Source of the DNA: a virus
DNA length: 22,565 nucleotides
Direction: 5' to 3' (one strand)
IMG/VR virus record: IMGVR_UViG_3300042475_000610
Span: 1 to 22,565 of that record
Position numbers and translations under genes: made by a program
The notes under the pieces: model-generated
Told to the model about the DNA's origin: nothing
The model's input: only the letters and a program-made list of their open reading frames with translations
Databases searched by the model: none
Shown: positions 13,386 to 20,505 of the stretch, one piece after another
How the letters are laid out: the number at the start of each line of letters is the position of its first letter
Position numbering within the stretch: position 1 is the stretch's first letter

Positions 13386-14360
13386 TCATCGGAAGCCGCC
13401 GTCCATGATAAAGCCAGCGTCTTTAGCCCGTCCGACCATCAAGGCATCAGGATAACGGGACACTTGTGCTGGGCGCATATTGGTGCGCTTAATCGTGGCT
13501 TTTGCTTGACCAGCAAAGGCGTTAATCATTTGAATCTGGGTAGCTGAAGCCTTGCCATACATAGGCATCATGCGTTCAGCTAAGCACCACCGCAACGCCA
13601 TGTTGTAGCCCTGTGGCAGCGCGATTGTGTCGTACAAAGAACCAAATGTGCGGAAAATCGTGCTGGTAAATAAGTGAAGCTCGCCAGACGACGGGTTAGG
13701 AAAGACATACAACGTTCCCAAATTTTCGCTGGGTTGGTAGTAAATCATCTTTGCCCACGGGCCGTTCAATTGTTTGATGCCCAAGGATTGGTATTCTTCC
13801 AAACTCAGGATTGCCACGGGGTAATCCAAATAACCACCAGCTATATTTGAGCCGCCTTGCTGCGTAGCTACGCGAACAAACGCTGATTCAATGGTCAAAG
13901 GGCGTTCATAGTAGGCAGTGATTGTGGTGCTTGCCACGGTCTGGGAAACGCTGACAGTGTATGTACCGCCCTCATTGACGTTACCACCAGCGCCAGTGCC
14001 AAAGCCCACAATGGTTGTGCCTGCGGCAATGCCTGCGCCAGTAATGGTCATGCCCATTGTGATAGCGCCAGAAATTACGCCATTCACAGGAACGGTCAGG
14101 GTTGTGCCTGCAATTGAACCTGTAAAAGATGCGCCCACCGACCCAGACGGGCCAAGGGTATATTGCACGGTATTTTGAACAGTCTGGAAGATAATTTCGG
14201 TCTTGTAGAAAACCATCATGTTTTCATTCGACCACTGGGCGCACATATCGTTTAGCAGATCAAATGCGTCTTGGGCATCATCTGCTGATGGCGATTCGCC
14301 AGCCGCTAATGCACCAATATCTTTAAGCGCCCTGCTGATAATGTCGTAAGGAGTCGTCAT
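13386..14360 (-). CDS. P22 gp4-like tail accessory / head-completion protein with inserted beta module
   Basis: The N-terminal 70 residues ('TPYDIISRALKDIGALAAGE', 'ALDAFDLLNDM'-type helix 'DAFDLLNDMCAQWSNENMM') and the C-terminal half ('PLTIESAFVRVA', 'YNMALRWCLAERMMPMYGK') match the gp4-like family that binds the portal after packaging and connects it to gp10. P22 gp4 is about 166 residues; this one has 324, partly through a 75-residue insertion at 75-149 of the same beta-rich unit found in the gp10-like protein. AGGTG precedes the ATG, which follows the upstream TAATAA directly. Confidence 0.82.
   Translation of the reverse strand: MTTPYDIISRALKDIGALAAGESPSADDAQDAFDLLNDMCAQWSNENMMVFYKTEIIFQTVQNTVQYTLGPSGSVGASFTGSIAGTTLTVPVNGVISGAITMGMTITGAGIAAGTTIVGFGTGAGGNVNEGGTYTVSVSQTVASTTITAYYERPLTIESAFVRVATQQGGSNIAGGYLDYPVAILSLEEYQSLGIKQLNGPWAKMIYYQPSENLGTLYVFPNPSSGELHLFTSTIFRTFGSLYDTIALPQGYNMALRWCLAERMMPMYGKASATQIQMINAFAGQAKATIKRTNMRPAQVSRYPDALMVGRAKDAGFIMDGGFR
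13914..14138 (-). repeat. Single copy of the shared beta-repeat module in the gp4-like gene
   Basis: Residues 75-149 read 'FTGSIAGTTLTVPV' through 'GTGAGGNVNEGGTYTVSVSQ' to 'TVASTTITA'. This is the same pattern as the units at 11665-12468 in the gp10-like gene, including the identical 'SQTVASTT' ending. The flanking host-protein sequence resumes at once ('YYERPLTIESAF'). Confidence 0.8.
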
Positions 14361-14363
14361 TTA

Positions 14364-14684
14364 TTACACCTTTGGCACAAATTTCTGTGGTAACCAAGGG
14401 GCAACAACAACTCCATTCCCTGTCAGGGACGCTAGTTGTTCCTCTAATCGTGATTTTATAAGGTTTATTCCGTTTTGGGTAGTCTCATTTTCAATCCATG
14501 ATGCCACATCAGCTTCTGTCACTTCGCTAAAGGGCTTTTTCAAGATTTTGTCGCTAAACCACCAATTGCCCTCAGTTTCTACTTTTTCGCCTGTGTCAGC
14601 TTCTGCGGTCACATGATATTTGGCGTGAGTGATCAAATCACCATCAGCGGAGACTTCAAGTATTTTCCAATTAAATGTAGTCAT
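14364..14684 (-). CDS. Conserved-type small phage protein of unknown function
   Basis: The 106-residue protein begins 'MTTFNWKILEVSADGDLITH', continues with beta-type segments ('AKYHVTAEADTGEKVETEG') and a helical part ('EVTEADVASWIENETTQNG'), and ends with a hydrophobic/proline tail. The N-terminal 'TFNWxI' beta layout resembles small phage proteins found beside tail genes, with unknown function. Its ATG overlaps the stop of the 18-codon ORF (ATGA) and its stop is 3 nt before the gp4-like start. Cytoplasmic or virion location cannot be told. Confidence 0.65.
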   Translation of the reverse strand: MTTFNWKILEVSADGDLITHAKYHVTAEADTGEKVETEGNWWFSDKILKKPFSEVTEADVASWIENETTQNGINLIKSRLEEQLASLTGNGVVVAPWLPQKFVPKV

Positions 14685-14737
14685 GGCATAGCCGCTTTGA
14701 TTTGGTCAATAGTGGATGCTGAATTAATGGCGTTCAT
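14681..14737 (-). CDS. 18-residue micro-ORF coupled on both sides
   Basis: The frame encodes MNAINSASTIDQIKAAMP and a TGA. The ATG (14735-14737) overlaps the stop of the upstream 97-residue gene as ATGA, and its own stop (14681-14683) overlaps the ATG of the next gene as ATGA. AAAGGAAA lies 4-6 nt before the ATG inside the upstream gene. Signals this good at both ends argue that ribosomes do translate it. It may be a real peptide, a leader that couples two genes, or the remnant of a larger gene. No function can be assigned. Confidence 0.6.
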   Translation of the reverse strand: MNAINSASTIDQIKAAMP

Positions 14738-15027
14738 GGTGTTTCCTTTGGGTATTTAGCTTTGACTGCCAAGCAATCAGCAATGTACTTGTCAATCTGC
14801 GTTTGATCGCCTTTGACTACGCCATCAAGGTAGTCTGTGATGGGTGGGTACTCTGATGCTCGTTTTTGTGCATAGGTCAAACTTGCCTCAAGTGCAACTT
14901 GCTCTGCAACACGAATTGCATTTGCTTCTTCCTCTGTGATTGCAGTGCATTGAGGCAACCAGACCGCAGGGTCGTCACCAGCGTCAAGCCAATACAGTTT
15001 GTTGTTTGAGTCTTTAAAATGTGGCAT
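14734..15027 (-). CDS. Small phage protein downstream of the fibre gene
   Basis: The 97-residue protein starts 'MPHFKDSNNKLYWLDAGDD' and ends with a helical part 'TYAQKRASEYPPITDYLDG ... IADCLAVKAKYPKE'. The 'YAxKRAxEYPPIxDxLD' segment recurs in small proteins encoded just after phage fibre genes, often annotated as tail assembly or fibre assembly proteins; I infer a similar link here but cannot prove it. AAAGGACAAACA precedes the ATG, and the gene follows the fibre stop by 11 nt. Its TGA overlaps the micro-ORF start. Confidence 0.7.
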   Translation of the reverse strand: MPHFKDSNNKLYWLDAGDDPAVWLPQCTAITEEEANAIRVAEQVALEASLTYAQKRASEYPPITDYLDGVVKGDQTQIDKYIADCLAVKAKYPKETP

Positions 15028-15038
15028 TGTTTGTCCTT

Positions 15039-18000
15039 TTATCTAAGTTCTGCCCAATATTGAATCGTAGTTCCACTATTACTGTTTGTGATTGAATAAG
15101 TGCTACTTGGAGGGACAATTCCCATATTAGTGACATTATGAGGAGTAACGAGTGATGCAGTGTAATAATCATTATCTTTAAAAGCTGAGACGATAATGCC
15201 ATCAATAGTAAGTCTTGCAACATTATTACCAACACCCGAATTTGAAGTTACTTGCACTTGAATAGGTTTACCAGTAGTATTTGTATAAGTTGTACCAACA
15301 GCCCTACTACTAGCTACATTTTGCCAAGTCTGCCCATACCCCAAGCTACTCATAGCCGTCATCGCTTGCCCGCCCACACCTTGAATCGTGCTAGGTGCAG
15401 TTACCCACGTCCCTGCCGTTGCCTGAGTAGACTGAATAAAACCAATTACACGATAAGCCAAAGATGTACGAGCAGTGGTTGAATACACTACGGTTGCGCT
15501 GTCTGCACCGCCAGAACCACCTTCAGCAGTGGTAGAAATCAAGTTAGTTTCATCAAGCTGTGTGCCGCCAGAAATGTTGACCGCCGCCAGTTCAATCGTT
15601 CCAGCGTTGTTGAGGGCAATGACCACAATACGCGAAGCAACGTTGTTTACCGTTCCAAGGGTTGATCCGCTTGAAATGACCAAGTTGGCGGGTGTTCCAG
15701 AGACAGTCGTAACAGTACCGCTACCCAAAGTGACTGAACGAAAATCCAAACTCAATGGAGAGGCAGAAATTGTCAATGCGTTGGCTGCAACAGAAGCGGA
15801 AATTGAAAATACTTTAGAAAAAGCATTTTTGAATATCGCATTACCGATGGAGTCAAGTCGCATAGATTCCACACCACCTTCAGAAAAAGCAATGGTGTCA
15901 GCGGCAGGGAAGAAGATACCTGTGTTTGTGTCACCAGATGTAGTAATAGCAGGTAGTGAAACTGTTCCAGCTTGAACAGTGGTAACGCCTGTAGCAGATA
16001 AAGTGGTAAATGCCCCTGTATTTGCCGTAGTTGCGCCAATAGTGCCATTAAAAGCACCAGAAAATCCAGTCGCCGCCAATATTCCAGTAGATGGATTAAA
16101 TGTTAGCTTAGTGCTAGAAACATTTTCAGAAGTAATTGTTCCTGTCGTTGCGCTTGTAAATGTCAAATATCTGGTTGCATTTGTTGTTGTATCGTCAACA
16201 ATGGTTAATCCACCAGAACCAGCCACCCAAGCAAATGCCGATCCATCCCATGTTAATGCTGTGTTTGAAACAGTTGGCGCAACAATAAATGAAGTCGCGC
16301 CAGCACCTGTTTGGAAAGGAATCTGGTTAGCTGTACCGCCTGCAATATTGGTTGCCGTAGTTGCACTTGTTGCAGTCGCCGCATTCCCACCAATTGACAA
16401 ACTGGTTGCTGTCCCTGTCAGGCCCGTACCCGCACCACTGAATGATGTAGATGTAAAAACGCCAGTGGAGGGATTGAATTGCAGCTTTGTGGAACTGACA
16501 AACTCAGTGGTTAGGTTGCCCGTGGTCTGATCAGCATACAGCGGGTATCGCGTTGCATTGGTGGTTGTGTCATCAGTGACGGTGGCGTAACTTGATGGAG
16601 TTACCCATGTGGGTGCGCTTGAACCATTGGATTGAAGAACTTGACCATTTGTGCCTGTTGACCCATTAACAGCCAATGTGCTTGTCAGTGATAAGGTTGT
16701 GAAATATCCAGCGGCAGCAGTTGTTACGCCAATTGAGGTGTTGTCAATTGTTCCCGCGTTAATATCCGCAGTATCAGCAATTAAGCTGTCAATATTGGCA
16801 GTTCCATCAATATACAAATTGCGCCATTCGTGGCCTACACGCCCCAAATCGTAAGTGTTATCAGTTGCAGGGTCAAAGTCTGAATTTATGCGCCCAACAA
16901 AATTGATTGTGTCAGTATTGCTAGTTCCAAAAGTGGAATTGTCATCAACCGTCAGAGTCGTAAATCTACCTGTGTTCGGCGTTGTGTTGCCAATGGTTGG
17001 AGGGCTAGACAGGTCTAAAGTGCCACCTAAAGTAATTGTTCCAGAACTTGTAATTGGCCCACCAGTTAGTGTTAAACCATTAACAGTACCCGCAGTTCCT
17101 ACCGATGTGACCGTTCCTGTGGTTGGTGTTGCCCATGATGGAACGCCTGAAGCCAAGGTCAAAACCTGACCATTTGACCCAGCTGCCAAGAATGTTGTGG
17201 TGCTTGGCGCTGTTTGGTAAGGTAACGATCCTGATGCCCCGCCAGCCAAATTAGTGGCGGTTGTGGCGCTTGTTGCGGTGGTGGCAGTAGCTGCGTTACC
17301 CCCAATGGATAAACCGCTTGCAGTGCCTGTTAGATTCGTTCCAGCGCCGCTGAAATAAGTGTTTGCTGTAACCACTGCGCCAGTGACTGCCGCAGCAGTT
17401 GACCCGCCAATGGTTGTGCCATCAATTGTGCCGCCCGTAATTGCTACCGCATTGGCATTTTGGGTGGACATTGTGCCAAGCCCAGAAACTTGCGTATTTG
17501 CAATTGCAATTGGGGTGTTGGTGACTGAACTAACCTGACCTGATGCGTTGGTGACAAACACAGGTACAGCAGATGCAGAACCATATGTTCCAGCAGTTCC
17601 CACAGGGGTGATGCTAAACACATAGTTGGTTAGTGTTAACCCTGTGCCAGCAGAATAAATTGCAGTATTGGCAAACCGCACAAAGGTAATGGCAGTGACC
17701 CCAAGAGTCCCGCCCGGCAAATTGGTATCCACCCATGCAGACCCTGCCAACGTCACGCCATCCAGTACAAACAGGTAAGCAGACAGCAATTCATCATAGG
17801 TATTGGCATCAAGGGATCGAGTCCAAGCGCCAGCCGCAGCCAAATAAATACCGTTGTCAGCACCCGCTGTTTGGTCTTTTACCAATATGCGGTTTCCCGC
17901 AGTTAAAGTTACATTCCAATCGCCACCAGCTTGTACCGCCAAGCCAGACAGCGTGATATTGCCTGTGGTAGTGAAGTTTGCTGGCGCTTTGAACGCCAAA

Positions 18001-18311
18001 CCTTGGGCAATTGCGTCCACATAGGCTTGATTTACTATGGAAGTCGGGCCAGATGGAACGCTTGAAATTGTGCCTGTGGTTGTGGCAATATCGGTGAAAA
18101 CCCCAGTAGACGGGGTAATTGCTCCAATTGTGGTGCTGTTTATTGTGCTATTGGTGATGTTTAAGCCTGATTGATTTGGATCAATCTTGGCGTAAAAAGG
18201 CGTACCCGCTGGCCCAATCAGCGTGATCAAATCGAATGTCGGTTCAGGCTGGAATATGCCCTGAACTGGGACAATGTTTATGGTTTGGGTTTTGGCGGCT
18301 TCATTTGCCAT
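15039..18311 (-). CDS. Large fibre-like virion protein (1090 residues) with internal repeats
   Basis: The protein is Thr/Ser/Gly/Ala rich and beta-repetitive. Residues 1-60 include 'IGPAGTPFYAKIDPNQSG'; about 95-210 hold a domain known from phage fibre proteins ('APANFTTTGNITL', 'VKDQTAGADNGIYLA', 'GSAWVDTNLPGG'). The middle contains many units of 'SGAGTGLTGTA.SLSIGGNAATAT' and 'STGVFT / NTGAFTTL' types, like trimeric shaft repeats. The last 95 residues ('YTNTTGKPIQVQVTS', 'IVPPSSTYSI', 'YWAELR') form a compact domain that ends many phage fibres. It is probably a receptor-binding fibre or a long head/neck fibre. AAGGG precedes the ATG. Its place between the capsid genes and the gp4-like gene differs from P22. 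Confidence 0.75.
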   Translation of the reverse strand: MANEAAKTQTINIVPVQGIFQPEPTFDLITLIGPAGTPFYAKIDPNQSGLNITNSTINSTTIGAITPSTGVFTDIATTTGTISSVPSGPTSIVNQAYVDAIAQGLAFKAPANFTTTGNITLSGLAVQAGGDWNVTLTAGNRILVKDQTAGADNGIYLAAAGAWTRSLDANTYDELLSAYLFVLDGVTLAGSAWVDTNLPGGTLGVTAITFVRFANTAIYSAGTGLTLTNYVFSITPVGTAGTYGSASAVPVFVTNASGQVSSVTNTPIAIANTQVSGLGTMSTQNANAVAITGGTIDGTTIGGSTAAAVTGAVVTANTYFSGAGTNLTGTASGLSIGGNAATATTATSATTATNLAGGASGSLPYQTAPSTTTFLAAGSNGQVLTLASGVPSWATPTTGTVTSVGTAGTVNGLTLTGGPITSSGTITLGGTLDLSSPPTIGNTTPNTGRFTTLTVDDNSTFGTSNTDTINFVGRINSDFDPATDNTYDLGRVGHEWRNLYIDGTANIDSLIADTADINAGTIDNTSIGVTTAAAGYFTTLSLTSTLAVNGSTGTNGQVLQSNGSSAPTWVTPSSYATVTDDTTTNATRYPLYADQTTGNLTTEFVSSTKLQFNPSTGVFTSTSFSGAGTGLTGTATSLSIGGNAATATSATTATNIAGGTANQIPFQTGAGATSFIVAPTVSNTALTWDGSAFAWVAGSGGLTIVDDTTTNATRYLTFTSATTGTITSENVSSTKLTFNPSTGILAATGFSGAFNGTIGATTANTGAFTTLSATGVTTVQAGTVSLPAITTSGDTNTGIFFPAADTIAFSEGGVESMRLDSIGNAIFKNAFSKVFSISASVAANALTISASPLSLDFRSVTLGSGTVTTVSGTPANLVISSGSTLGTVNNVASRIVVIALNNAGTIELAAVNISGGTQLDETNLISTTAEGGSGGADSATVVYSTTARTSLAYRVIGFIQSTQATAGTWVTAPSTIQGVGGQAMTAMSSLGYGQTWQNVASSRAVGTTYTNTTGKPIQVQVTSNSGVGNNVARLTIDGIIVSAFKDNDYYTASLVTPHNVTNMGIVPPSSTYSITNSNSGTTIQYWAELR
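16084..16584 (-). repeat. Segmental duplication in the fibre gene (about 120 nt, 378 nt apart)
   Basis: The segments 16084-16206 and 16462-16584 align in register with a constant offset of 378 nt (126 codons). They encode 'DDTTTNATRY' through 'VSSTKLxFNPSTG'. Sequence between them and at 17251-17333 also shares a second unit ('SIGGNAATAT'), so the fibre grew by repeated internal duplication. Confidence 0.75.
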
Positions 18312-18320
18312 ATCAAACCC

Positions 18321-18659
18321 TTAATCAGCTTGGCAAGCAGTGATATACAGCGTGTTTGTGCTTGAACTAATTGCCTTGATGTAAAAAGGCGCTTTAGGGG
18401 CGGCAATTATCAAAGGGTAAGTCATGGTTGCTGGCAACACAAATGAGCCGCTGTTACCTGTGGATGCCACAGTCGGGGTGGTTACTGTGCTGGAATTAGA
18501 CAATTCCACCGCGGCAACGCCAGAACCTGTGTTCAACAGTGAAACATAGTTGGTTTGGTCATTGGTGGTGGCCTCAATCAACAGTGCGGCACTGGCTGCT
18601 GTTGTCAAATTTAGGGCGTATGTGCGACCGCTTGGGCGCATTACAGAAGTGTTGACCAT
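18321..18659 (-). CDS. 112-residue virion-type protein of unknown function
   Basis: The start is the ATG at 18659 with GAGGGA at 18666-18671, 6 nt before it. The frame remains open further upstream, but that would run through a terminator hairpin. The protein ('MVNTSVMRPSGRTYALNLTT' to 'STNTLYITACQAD') is small, Ser/Thr/Ala rich and probably all-beta, without membrane span. It resembles phage decoration or fibre-associated proteins only in composition. It lies directly behind a promoter-like sequence and 9 nt ahead of the fibre gene, so both are likely made together. Confidence 0.65.
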   Translation of the reverse strand: MVNTSVMRPSGRTYALNLTTAASAALLIEATTNDQTNYVSLLNTGSGVAAVELSNSSTVTTPTVASTGNSGSFVLPATMTYPLIIAAPKAPFYIKAISSSTNTLYITACQAD

Positions 18660-18684
18660 GTTTAGTCCCTCAGTAGTTTGATGA

Positions 18685-18713
18685 ATTATAGGCTTACAAA
18701 TAGAAAAAGCCAC
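18685..18713 (-). promoter_or_regulatory. Candidate promoter for the tail/fibre transcription unit
   Basis: On the - strand a perfect TATAAT (18685-18690) lies 17 nt from GTGGCT (18708-18713), which matches only 3 of 6 bases of TTGACA. It is placed just after a terminator hairpin and about 26 nt before the ATG at 18659, leaving a short leader with a good Shine-Dalgarno sequence. The weak -35 means it could be a weak or activator-dependent promoter. Confidence 0.45.
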
Positions 18714-18734
18714 CCCTTTTGAGGATGGCTTTTC
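18704..18734 (-). terminator. Intrinsic terminator after the capsid genes
   Basis: An 8-bp stem (18705-18712 with 18726-18733, AAAAGCCA/TGGCTTTT) continues past one mismatch with two further G-C pairs around a 7-nt loop. Read on the - strand the hairpin ends in GGCTTTTT, giving a T run directly after the stem. It lies 17 nt past the stop of the 140-residue gene. The symmetry would allow some activity on either strand. Confidence 0.7.
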
Positions 18735-18751
18735 CACTTATTCCATGCGAT

Positions 18752-19174
18752 TTAAGGCAGGAATGTCAGGTCGTAACCATAGATGAAAACATCAGCAGTT
18801 GCAGCCGCGCCTTGCACGGTTGTGTTGCGGATGTAAAGGGGTGTGCCAGTTACTGCATCGGTAGATGTAGCAGCAGTCACAACCACTTTGGCTGCGGTTG
18901 TGTTACCAGACAAAGCATAAGCAGATTTAACTGCTGTGCCAGTTGCGCCGGGGCCTGTGTACACAGCCAATTGCGCTGTGGTCAGGTCAATAGATGCATT
19001 GGTAACAATGACGCTTTGAACGCTAACGCGACCATTAACCAAAATAGGTGCAATAGTGTCTGCGACTTGGTTCAAATTCACGCCTTGGGCAGACGCAATC
19101 AAACGCAGGGCTTGGTTGGTTGCTAAAGGCGTGGGGTGGTTGGTGGTGGTTGATGCTGGTCCGGGATTTGCCAT
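18752..19174 (-). CDS. Possible capsid decoration protein (hypothetical)
   Basis: The 140-residue protein has a flexible Pro/Thr N-terminus ('ANPGPASTTTNHPTP'), then a segment 'LRLIASAQGVNLNQVADTI' and a beta-rich Ala/Thr/Val domain ending 'ADVFIYGYDLTFLP'. It contains no membrane span or cysteine. Its place directly after the coat gene and before a terminator, in the same probable transcription unit, suggests a head protein needed in amounts similar to coat, such as a decoration or head-stabilising protein. That is inference from position. AAGGAAAA lies before the ATG. Confidence 0.65.
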   Translation of the reverse strand: MANPGPASTTTNHPTPLATNQALRLIASAQGVNLNQVADTIAPILVNGRVSVQSVIVTNASIDLTTAQLAVYTGPGATGTAVKSAYALSGNTTAAKVVVTAATSTDAVTGTPLYIRNTTVQGAAATADVFIYGYDLTFLP

Positions 19175-19207
19175 GATATGTTTTCCTTAAAATTTGTTTG
19201 ATGAAAC

Positions 19208-19226
19208 GGGGGTGTTTTAAGCCCCC
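19208..19226 (-). terminator. GC-rich hairpin between coat and 140-residue gene (weak terminator or attenuator)
   Basis: Five G-C pairs (19208-19212 with 19222-19226) close a 9-nt loop just past the coat stop. Read on the - strand the stem is followed by only GTTTC, so the T run is short. It may act as a partial terminator or as a 3' end that protects coat mRNA. Confidence 0.4.
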
Positions 19227-19234
19227 ATTAACCT

Positions 19235-20482
19235 TTAGGCTGCGACACGGCAGGCAAGTTCTGGGTACAGCGGCGCCCAACCATAAAGCACATCAACGCG
19301 AGTCGGGATCGAATCGTTGTTGATTGTGTATTGGCGAACCACACGCATTGACAAACCCAGTTCCTTATCGCTTGCGCGACCAGCAAAGTGAACGCCATCA
19401 GGCAATTCCAAATCGGCGCAAGCCAAAGTAAAAGCATTTTTGTGCATCACAATATTTTGTGGAGACACAGTGCCTGTGTTATTAAAAGGAGTCACAACAG
19501 CGGTTGCGCTGGTGGAAGCCAAGCTAACGTTTTGGAACTGACCACCAGTAATCACGGCAGGGCTAACGGTCACAGAAGTTGTGCCAGCAGTTCCCACGGT
19601 TACATCAGAAGTCACGACAAAGTTACGCAGTTTGTTGCTGCCGTAGGCTTGACGGTTCTGTGGGTTGACTGCATAGATGCCTGCAATCTGAATCACATCG
19701 CCTTGTTTCAAACCAGCAGTAGCTGTGGTAGCGGTCAATGCAATGGTGGAGGTTGATGCCCAGCCAGTTGAAATGAAGCCAGTACCAGTGGTAGTAGCGC
19801 AAGCCAAAGTTGCGGTTGCATAAGAACCGAAAGTTTGTGCCACAACGTTCTGATCCATCTTCCAGTTCATGCCTGCTGAGTCACGGCCCATCATGCCTTT
19901 GGTGTACTGGCTTGAAATTTTTTCTGAGGGAACAAACAAACCTTTCAAGCTGTCAACAATGGTTGCGCCTGTGAACGGTTCAACGATACATGAACGGCGA
20001 CCATCACGGGGTGCGCCCTCGCTGTCAAGATACGCGCCTGCGGTCAGGTATGTGATCAAGCCAGTTGGGGGTGTGCCAGCAGTACCGACAATGTTGGCGG
20101 TGTTGTTTTTAGCCATTGTCAGACCGTCAAAGTCGATCTTGTTGGCAATAGCTGCAACAGCAGGCTTCAATACACGGTCAGAGAACATATCCAGAGACAA
20201 AGCCAAGTCTTGGCTGGTGAACTGGGTATCAACGTGGAACTGTGTGGACAAAGTGACAGGCACTGAGGTTTCGTTGAAATCTTCAACGTTCAGGGCTGGG
20301 CCAGTTGTACCGATGAAACGACCGGGTTTGCGGACGTTCAAGGTTGCACCAATTTTTGCGCCAGTTACGGCAAATTGGTCATCGTAGTTGCGTTCGACTT
20401 CACTTGAAAAAGTCAATTCGTTTTCCAAGACCATCAACGCTTCGTTGGTGATCATGCTGATGGTAAGCAGATTGTTGCTCAT
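19235..20482 (-). CDS. Major capsid protein, P22 coat (gp5) family
   Basis: The 415-residue protein matches the P22 coat family in length (P22 gp5 has 430) and in conserved segments: 'LLTISMITNEALMVLENEL' at the N-terminus, 'GATLNVRKPGRF', 'STQFHVDTQFTSQDLALSLD' (about 80-99), 'VVAQTFGSYATAT', 'GDVIQIAGIYAVNPQNR' (about 246-262) and 'MRVVRQYTINNDSIPTRVDVLYGW' near the C-terminus (shown in part). It forms the HK97-fold shell with an inserted domain as in P22. AAGGAAAC precedes the ATG. It follows the scaffold gene by 23 nt. The most secure assignment in the window and the best marker of P22-like head architecture. Confidence 0.95.
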   Translation of the reverse strand: MSNNLLTISMITNEALMVLENELTFSSEVERNYDDQFAVTGAKIGATLNVRKPGRFIGTTGPALNVEDFNETSVPVTLSTQFHVDTQFTSQDLALSLDMFSDRVLKPAVAAIANKIDFDGLTMAKNNTANIVGTAGTPPTGLITYLTAGAYLDSEGAPRDGRRSCIVEPFTGATIVDSLKGLFVPSEKISSQYTKGMMGRDSAGMNWKMDQNVVAQTFGSYATATLACATTTGTGFISTGWASTSTIALTATTATAGLKQGDVIQIAGIYAVNPQNRQAYGSNKLRNFVVTSDVTVGTAGTTSVTVSPAVITGGQFQNVSLASTSATAVVTPFNNTGTVSPQNIVMHKNAFTLACADLELPDGVHFAGRASDKELGLSMRVVRQYTINNDSIPTRVDVLYGWAPLYPELACRVAA

Positions 20483-20505
20483 TTCGTTTCCTTAAAAGAA
20501 TGGGT

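Noticed and set aside
13918-14178. 86-codon + strand frame rich in Val/Pro opposite the gp4-like insert
   Set aside because: It is the antisense of the Thr/Gly repeat module and has no start signals.
15475-17169. Several long + strand frames opposite the fibre gene
   Set aside because: They are long only because the fibre gene is poor in codons that give antisense stops; all are Val/Pro/Ala-rich mirrors without ribosome-binding sites.
15039-18311. Possible diversity-generating retroelement target in the fibre gene
   Set aside because: No reverse transcriptase gene is in the window and the repeats differ in all base types, mostly silent, not by adenine-biased changes.
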